Below, one piece after another: positions 1 through 4,207 of a stretch of DNA of 11,933 nucleotides. The stretch's first letter is position 1; every line of letters starts with the position of its first letter. Origin of the DNA: Baffinella frigidus (Eukaryota > Cryptophyceae > Cryptomonadales > Baffinellaceae). The stretch spans positions 86,105-98,037 of the forward strand of contig MU647102.1 of assembly GCA_026770585.1 (NCBI GenBank). Reading direction: 5' to 3'. A model generated the notes under the pieces. It had not been told where the DNA came from. It saw only the letters and a list, made by a program, of their open reading frames with translations, and searched no databases. A program made the translations under genes and the position numbers.

Positions 1-88
1 TAGGGTATAGGATTTAGGGTTTAGGGTTTAGGGTTTAGGGTTTAGGATTTAGGGTTTAGGGTTTAGGGTTTAGGGTTTAGGGTGTAGA
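1..88 (+). repeat. Telomere-like (TTTAGGG)n array at left edge
   Basis: About ten TTTAGGG units with few errors. G-rich strand on +, which is the wrong polarity for a left chromosome end, so it is interstitial (probably within the intron or 3' side of the ABM gene). Confidence 0.9.
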
Positions 89-139
89 GATTGGGGGTTT
101 CAACAGAGCCCCGGGCCAGCCTCGAGTGGAGGGGCGCAT

Positions 140-200
140 ATGTTGGATCGGGTTTCGGGTTTTGGGTTTCGGGTTTCGGACATGTTGGATCGGGGCTCGG
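140..200 (+). repeat. Variant heptamer GGGTTTC repeat
   Basis: GGTTTCGGGTTTTGGGTTTC type units bracketed by two copies of ATGTTGGATCGGG. It directly abuts the truncated ABM exon 9. Confidence 0.7.
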
Positions 201-260
201 CCATCATGTCCTTGACGGTCTCGGCCCACGCGGCGTAGTGCGCCGTCTTCTTGTGCTCCC
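188..260 (-). CDS. Exon 9, 5' part: ABM helix HYAAWAETV and MMAEPR turn, interrupted
   Basis: The acceptor is CTGGCAG before GGGAGC. It encodes GEHKKTAHYAAWAETVKDMM followed by AEPRS, a near-consensus ABM helix and turn. Left of about 188 the sequence becomes a CCGAAACCC variant repeat with ATCCAACAT repeated, and the frame runs on to a stop at 100-102. The missing K-Y-x-x-x-FP strand suggests either that the exon is cut here or that this is only a 5' half-copy and the full exon lies left of the window. Confidence 0.6.
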
Positions 261-1669
261 CTGCCAGCGCGAGAGCGACCTTTACTCCACACATCGCGCT
301 ACCAAGGGATCTCTTGAATAACCCATCAAGACTAATCGATGGGACCCTACTGTAGGCAATACCCCAGGGACATATGGGGGGTCCTCCGGATGAGGCAACG
401 GATCGGGGCTCGGGCATCATGTCTTTCACTGTTTCCGCTCAGGTGGCGTAGTGTCTTCTTGTGCTCTTCTGCCAGAGTAAGACCGAATAGACTGAGAATG
501 AGCTAGAAAATTTAATGAGGCATCAGATAGGGTTTCGGGTTAGGGTTTCGTGTTTCGGGTTTAGGGTTTAGGGTTTGCACACAAATACCGTGCGCCGCGG
601 CATCGCGCGTCTCCCTCCAGGTTCCGGCGGCTTGACAGACTAAGCTTAAGTTGACAGTTTGTGCGTGCGGTACAAATGCGTTAACATTGGCGCGAGAAAG
701 GGGTGCGGACCTGCCGCGGCGTCGCCCGTGTAGACCTCGATCAGGCAGAACTTGCTTCCGTCCTCGAGGTTCTGCCAACCACGCCAGATCACGTCAGGAA
801 CACTGAGAGTCTTTGCAAGGCCGCGCAAGGTCACAAATCAGAATTGAAGGTTGAGGCTGCCTCCTCTGAAAACAGGTTTCTGGCACACACGAAATATTAC
901 ATCTCGTTCAGGCTCTTGCTCCCGTCCGCGAGGTTGTGCCAACATACCCATCAGGTCTTTCAACAAACAATTATCATTCAGGGCGGCATTGGAGCATTCC
1001 ACTCAAGGCAAGCAAGCGTCTATTTTCAAACCAGGGGTCCTTACAAGTAGACGATTTGTAGTAATTTCCACACAAATATTCGCCTTTAGTTACGTTACTG
1101 TACTGCGGGATATCCCGCAGTAACGTGACCAAACCCGCCCGTGGCTGGTACACAATCAAAACCCCTTTTAAAATAGTCCCGTTTCTAGCCTCGAGTGGTT
1201 TCTGCACATTGAGGGAGAGTCAGAGAGAGAAAACGCACGGTGCACTACGAGCCCCCCACAACCCCCGGAGTCCGGGGGTTACGTGATCAATGTTGTACTA
1301 GAAAATGAATAAATCAAGCGAAATTGAACGATAATACCTTTAAAATAGAAGCCGCGCAGTCCACCCAAACAGCGGGCTACGACCGACTGTCCGTTGCCTT
1401 ATCCGTAGAAACCATCCTATGCCCCTACGGTATTGCCTACCGTAGGGTCCTGATTATTCTTGAAGGCTTATTCAGGGAATCCCGTCATAGCCCGCCGTGT
1501 GGCTCATCAGGGCAGGCTCTGCACCAGAAACCGCCAAAATTGGTCAACAGCGGCTATTTGACTTTTCGGAGAGAAACCCGGAGGACGTCGAAGCGGAGGT
1601 AGCCCTCCTCCTGGACGGAGTTCCCCGCATTCACTCTCTCTCGAGTCGCTTTACAGTCAGAGCGCGCGC

Positions 1670-1712
<43 letters not shown>

Positions 1713-2845
1713 TGTGTGTATCAGAGAGAGAGAGAGAGAGAGAGCAAAAGAGACAACGCCAATGTGTGTGTGTGTGTGAGAGAGAGGTACCTGGAGGACA
1801 TCGAAGCGGAGGCAGCCCTCTTCCTGGACGGAGTTCCCCGCATTCGCGAGGCACGCCGCCTTGAACGCCTCTTCCGACCCGCCCTGATTTCGGGGGGGGG
1901 TGAGTGGTTAGGGGTCCTATAGGGGTGGGGATTTATGTTTACATTTTTGGGGTTTAGGGTACAGGGTTTACATTTCTGTTTCAGGTTGCTAGGTGTTTAG
2001 GATTTGGGGGTGTACACTTTATGGTTTAGGGTTTAGGGTTCAGGGTTTATGGTTGAGGGTTTATGGTTCAGGGTTTAGGGTTCAGGGTTCAGGGTTCAGG
2101 GTTCAGGATTTAGGGGTTCGCTTGCTTGAACACCTCCTCCGACCCTCACAGATTCTCGCTCAGAGTTTAGGGGGTCAGGGGTTTGGGTCATGCGACCTTA
2201 ACAATCTTCACACACACACACCTGGACGCGAGCCACCTTACCACAGACGAATTCTTGCAAAAATGAGAATAGTCCGTCAGTGCGACTGATACAGAGGTAC
2301 CTTGTCGGTTGAATGGTAAGTTCAGACAGTGTCAACTTGCGAAGAGGCAGCCGTGGCGAAGACGGTCACGGTCAAGAGGCTCACGAAGACGGTCACGAGG
2401 TGCACGTCCGGGCTCGTTTCCACTGCTAAGCTAACGGTACAAAGTCAACGTTTGCGCTACTAAGTCAACACACAGTCAACTTGAGAAGCGGCAACCTTAA
2501 CGGTCACAAAAACATGGACCAACAGCAGGTTGGCCGCTCTCCACCTTCTCCTTCGTCACCGCTCTTTTTCGCGACTAAGTTAACGGTACTAAGTTAACGT
2601 TTTCGCTAGTAAGTTGAAGTGTGCACCTCCAACTTAACACACTATCCAATCAGAACGACAAACATACCTTGACGGAGACAAAGCCGTGGACGACCCACAT
2701 GTCAACAGTGGGCGCCAGCATTCTGGAGTGGCCGGGGTGGACGGTTTCAGGAGACCTTGACGGAGACGAAGACGTGGACGACGAGAAGGTTGGCCGCGCT
2801 GCTCTCCGCCTGCCCCTTCGCCAGCCCCGCCGGCACGTCCCACTC
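188..2845 (-). CDS. Second ABM domain of the same (or an adjacent) gene, exons 6-9, 3' end missing
   Basis: Proposed exons: 2756-2845, 1791-1883, 711-771, then a fragment 188-260. Splice phases match (0, 0, 1). The order is again a full ABM domain: NLLVVHVFVSVK; GGSEEAFKAACLANAGNSVQ; EEGCLRFDVLQ; NLEDGSKFCLIEVYTGDAAA; GEHKKTAHYAAWAETVKDMM; AEPRS. The closing K-Y-x-x-x-FP strand seen in domain 1 is absent. After AEPRS the frame runs through a telomere-like variant repeat to a stop at 100-102. There is no ATG or leader before 2756-2845, and its phase 0 acceptor fits the donor at the end of 3630-3725, so I read the two domains as one tandem-domain protein. Two separate genes remain possible. Confidence 0.66.
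281..400 (-). repeat. Dispersed element, copy 1 (inverted relative to copy 2)
   Basis: The reverse complement matches 1385-1505 at roughly three bases in four, including GGTATTGCCTAC and TAGGGTCC blocks and CCGTTGCCT at the start. In the same frame both copies read P-(W/Y)-GIAY-x-RV and L-(D/E)-GLF. No known family is recognised. Confidence 0.6.
397..468 (-). pseudogene. 5' half-copy of ABM exon 9
   Basis: Begins after CTGGCAG as the exon at 260 does, and reads EEHKKTL before small indels break the frame; the nucleotide match continues to GAGCCCCGATCC. It lies upstream of the 188-260 copy in the sense direction. Confidence 0.6.
526..576 (+). repeat. Degenerate TTTAGGG/TTTCGGG array
   Basis: Seven or so units within the intron between ABM exons 8 and 9. 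Confidence 0.8.
590..625 (-). pseudogene. Possible 3' half-copy of ABM exon 8
   Basis: The reverse complement contains GACGCGCGATGCCGCGG before GCACGG, resembling GGGCGACGCCGCGGCAG before GTCCGC at the end of exon 8. It lies downstream of exon 8, as the rule predicts. The match is short. Confidence 0.3.
711..771 (-). CDS. Exon 8: ABM strand EDGSKFCLIEVY
   Basis: The acceptor is GGTTGGCAG before AACCTC and the donor is GGCAG before GTCCGC. The 61 bases run from phase 0 to phase 1 and encode NLEDGSKFCLIEVYTGDAAA. The final G pairs with GG at position 260 to make the Gly of GEHKKT. The sequence is equivalent to exon 4 of domain 1 (ADDPTKFVLFEVYKN). Confidence 0.72.
894..935 (-). pseudogene. 5' half-copy of ABM exon 8, acceptor lost
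   Basis: Reads NLADGSKSLNEM then a stop, against NLEDGSKFCLIEVY in exon 8. The preceding GGCAG acceptor has become GGCAC. It is upstream of exon 8. Confidence 0.6.
1101..1122. repeat. Perfect 22 bp palindrome
   Basis: TACTGCGGGAT followed by ATCCCGCAGTA. It is flanked by GTTACGTTAC and GTAACGTGA, which extend the dyad imperfectly. Confidence 0.85.
1260..1280. repeat. Perfect 10 bp hairpin
   Basis: AACCCCCGGA, one base, TCCGGGGGTT. Intronic. Confidence 0.8.
1385..1505 (+). repeat. Dispersed element, copy 2, with 10 bp perfect hairpin
   Basis: Partner of 281-400. Contains CCCTACGGTA and TACCGTAGGG around a 5-base loop (1423-1447). Reads CPYGIAYRRV and ILEGLF. It sits in the intron between ABM exons 7 and 8. 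Confidence 0.6.
1578..1634 (-). pseudogene. 3' half-copy of ABM exon 7
   Basis: Reads VNAGNSVQEEGYLRFDVLR and ends before GTTTCT, so the donor is kept. It lies downstream of exon 7 and is separated from it by the GT/GA microsatellite. The frame is intact, making it the best preserved half-copy. Confidence 0.7.
1657..1787 (+). repeat. Compound GC/GT/GA microsatellite
   Basis: (GC)n then (GT)n to about 1712, (GA)n at 1724-1744, then (TG)n and (GA)n at 1763-1787. It separates ABM exon 7 from its 3' half-copy. Confidence 0.95.
1791..1883 (-). CDS. Exon 7: ABM helix alpha-1 and strand FDVLQ
   Basis: The acceptor is AAATCAG before GGCGGG and the donor is CTCCAG before GTACCT. The 31 codons encode GGSEEAFKAACLANAGNSVQ followed by EEGCLRFDVLQ. 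This is one unbroken exon, whereas its paralogue in domain 1 is split by a telomere-like array. A GT/GA microsatellite lies immediately downstream at 1657-1787. Confidence 0.75.
1940..2118 (+). repeat. Degenerate TTTAGGG/TTCAGGG array
   Basis: Dense GGGTTTAGGG, GGGTTCAGGG and GGGTTTATGG units in the intron between ABM exons 6 and 7. Confidence 0.85.
2119..2146 (-). pseudogene. 5' half-copy of ABM exon 7
   Basis: The reverse complement reads GSEEVFKQA then NP and a stop, matching GSEEAFKAA at the start of exon 7. It is upstream of exon 7 and fused to heptamer repeats. Confidence 0.5.
2340..2405 (-). pseudogene. 3' half-copy of ABM exon 6, with internal slippage
   Basis: Reads VHLVTVFVSLLTVTVFATAA; the V-T-V-F unit is repeated. 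The most distal of three 3' half-copies of exon 6. Confidence 0.45.
2430..2625. repeat. Cluster of AAGTTGAC / GTCAACTT-type motifs
   Basis: Repeated CTAAGTTAACGGTAC and AAGTCAACG units around the exon 6 half-copies. Related CTTAAGTTGACA motifs recur at about 645, 3006 and 3286, and inverted at about 7489. Confidence 0.5.
2496..2545 (-). pseudogene. 3' half-copy of ABM exon 6
   Basis: Reads AANLLLVHVFVTVK and ends GTTAAG before GTTGCC, a retained GT donor. It matches AANLLVVHVFVSVK of exon 6. Confidence 0.6.
2668..2712 (-). pseudogene. 3' half-copy of ABM exon 6, or alternative start exon
   Basis: Reads MWVVHGFVSVK and ends before GTATGT, the best donor of the series, in phase 0 to exon 7. 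Single-domain ABM proteins start much like this, so an internal start (ATG at 2698-2700) producing a one-domain form is possible. The rule for half-copies explains it equally well. Confidence 0.5.
2756..2845 (-). CDS. Exon 6: interdomain linker and first strand of ABM domain 2
   Basis: The acceptor is GATTCAG before GAGTGG and the donor is AAG before GTCTCC; thirty codons, phase 0 to 0. It encodes EWDVPAGLAKGQAESSAANL followed by LVVHVFVSVK. The last ten residues are the ABM N-terminal strand. The first twenty look like a linker after the domain 1 end, FPSSTE. Half-copies flank it: 5' halves at 3212-3263 and 3050-3090, 3' halves at 2668-2712, 2496-2545 and 2340-2405. Confidence 0.66.
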
Positions 2846-3049
2846 CTGAATCAAAACATGGTCATTGTTAGCAGGGATTAGGGTTGCAGCACCATAGAAT
2901 TGCACCATACAGCTGCTGCACCATATAAGCCATATGGCGTATGTCTGAGGGACGACAAGCAGGTTTGCAGAGCTGATTTTCGCCTCCCAAGCCCAAGGAC
3001 TATTCTTAAGTTGACATGCTGGGGTTGTGGTACGCCTCCGTCAACTTTC

Positions 3050-3090
3050 GAGGACGATCCGACCCCCCCTTCGCCAGCGTCCCAGTACTC
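3050..3090 (-). pseudogene. Degraded 5' half-copy of ABM exon 6
   Basis: The reverse complement GAGTACTGGGACGCTGGCGA resembles GAGTGGGACGTGCCGGC at the start of exon 6. No good acceptor remains. Confidence 0.35.
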
Positions 3091-3202
3091 AGGTTTAGGG
3101 TTTACGGTCAAGGGTTTAGGGTTTCAGGAACAACTCACACCTCCTGTTCCGTGCGCTTCACAAATCCTAATCCCTCAACCCTAAAGGGTTTTAGGGTTGA
3201 GT
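3088..3202 (+). repeat. Short mixed-orientation heptamer stretches
   Basis: TTTAGGGTTTACGG type units at 3091-3126 and an inverted CCCTAAAGGGTTTTAGGGTT junction at 3178-3199. Confidence 0.7.
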
Positions 3203-3211
3203 GTTAGTAAC

Positions 3212-3263
3212 GTGGCGCTGCTCTCAGACCCCCCGTCACCAGCCCCGCAGGCACGTCCCACTC
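3212..3263 (-). pseudogene. 5' half-copy of ABM exon 6
   Basis: Follows TTTTCCAG and reads EWDVPAGLVTGGLRAAPR before a stop, against EWDVPAGLAKGQAESSAA in exon 6. The acceptor is intact. Confidence 0.62.
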
Positions 3264-3339
3264 CTGGAAAACACCAAGCACTATTCTTAAGTTGACATGC
3301 TTTGGAGGGCGATGACCCTAACTAACCGTCGTCCACCAG

Positions 3340-3405
3340 CTAAATTGTGTGCGGGAGGGAAGGGAAGCAGCTGGAGTACTTGACAGCAGAGCGGGGCGCC
3401 GCCAT
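3340..3405 (-). pseudogene. 3' half-copy of ABM exon 5
   Basis: Reads MAAPRSAVKYSSCFPSLPHT then a stop, against MAAPRTAAKYANCFPSST in exon 5. It lies downstream of exon 5. The donor GT has become AC. Confidence 0.65.
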
Positions 3406-3580
3406 CCAATCATCCGAGCAAATGTAATCCCGGCCCCAATTAAATTTACTCAGGGCCCTAATTACAATCAGTTAGGGCCCTAATTAAGTTCAGGCCATCC
3501 AATCTCCCCAGCAAACGTGATTTCGGCGCTAATTAAATTTGTTCATGGCCAGAATTAAATTGAGGTAGGGCCCTAATCAA
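3401..3580. repeat. Two-copy tandem repeat of about 93 bp, AT-rich
   Basis: Unit 1 starts GCCATCCAATCATCC at 3401, unit 2 GCCATCCAATCTCC at 3494; both contain AATTAAATTT and AGGGCCCTAAT. It lies downstream of ABM exon 5 and contains the TAG that would end an unspliced reading. Confidence 0.75.
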
Positions 3581-3629
3581 CCTTCGTCCAACTCCTATGA
3601 AAATAGGGGGGATTTCCCGTGGAAATGAC

Positions 3630-3725
3630 CTCGGTGGAGGACGGAAAGCAGTTGGCGTACTTGGCCGCCGTGCGCGGCGCGGCCATCGCGGAGTCCACCG
3701 ATGACCGCCACGTCAGGTAGTGCTC
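3630..3725 (-). CDS. Exon 5 of the ABM gene: catalytic-side helix and C-terminal strand of domain 1
   Basis: The acceptor is ATTCAG before GAGCAC. It encodes EHYLTWRSSVDSAMAAPRTA followed by AKYANCFPSSTE, matching the ABM helix (HYxxWxxxV), the M-x-x-PR turn and the closing K-Y-x-x-x-FP strand. The donor is GAG before GTCATT, phase 0, which fits the exon at 2756-2845. Without splicing, the frame ends at a TAG at 3573-3575, adding 18 uninformative residues. Confidence 0.7.
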
Positions 3726-4147
3726 CTGAATCGGTTCAGGGTTTAGGGTTCAGAACATCGAAACCCTCAACCCTGAACCCTCAGCTCTGGACGAAGGCCA
3801 TCGAACAATCCACCAAAGAGCGCCACGTCAGAAAGTGCTCCTGAATGGGTTTGGGGTTTGTGGATCAGAAAACCGAAAACCGCATCCCTAAACCGAAACC
3901 AGCATCCACAGTCGCGCGCCACGTCAGAAAGTGCTCCTGCCGCCATCAGGGAGAGGTCCGCACGTCGCCTTGGAGGCGCGCGCCCCCGCTGCTGTCGATG
4001 CCGGGGTACCCCTCTAAACCCGAAACCCTCAGCCTGGTTCCCCTGCTTGGGGTTGGCGAGTGGGAAAACACGCGTATCATCGGATCGCAGGTTTGCCCGT
4101 CGTGTTTTGCTGTGGTCCCACCTCACTACTTGGTATCAATAAAGCAA

Positions 4148-4207
<60 letters not shown>

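Noticed and set aside
1-88. Left edge as a true chromosome end
   Set aside because: The + strand reads TTTAGGG, but a left-hand telomere would read CCCTAAA on +. Similar arrays occur throughout, so this is interstitial.
1497-1922. Plus-strand 141-residue ORF over the GT/GA repeat
   Set aside because: It is the antisense shadow of ABM exon 7 and its half-copy plus a (CV)n repeat peptide.
2881-2945. Functional hairpin or coding repeat from CACCATA motifs
   Set aside because: TGCACCATA recurs three times, but there is no strong dyad or frame; treated as intron sequence.
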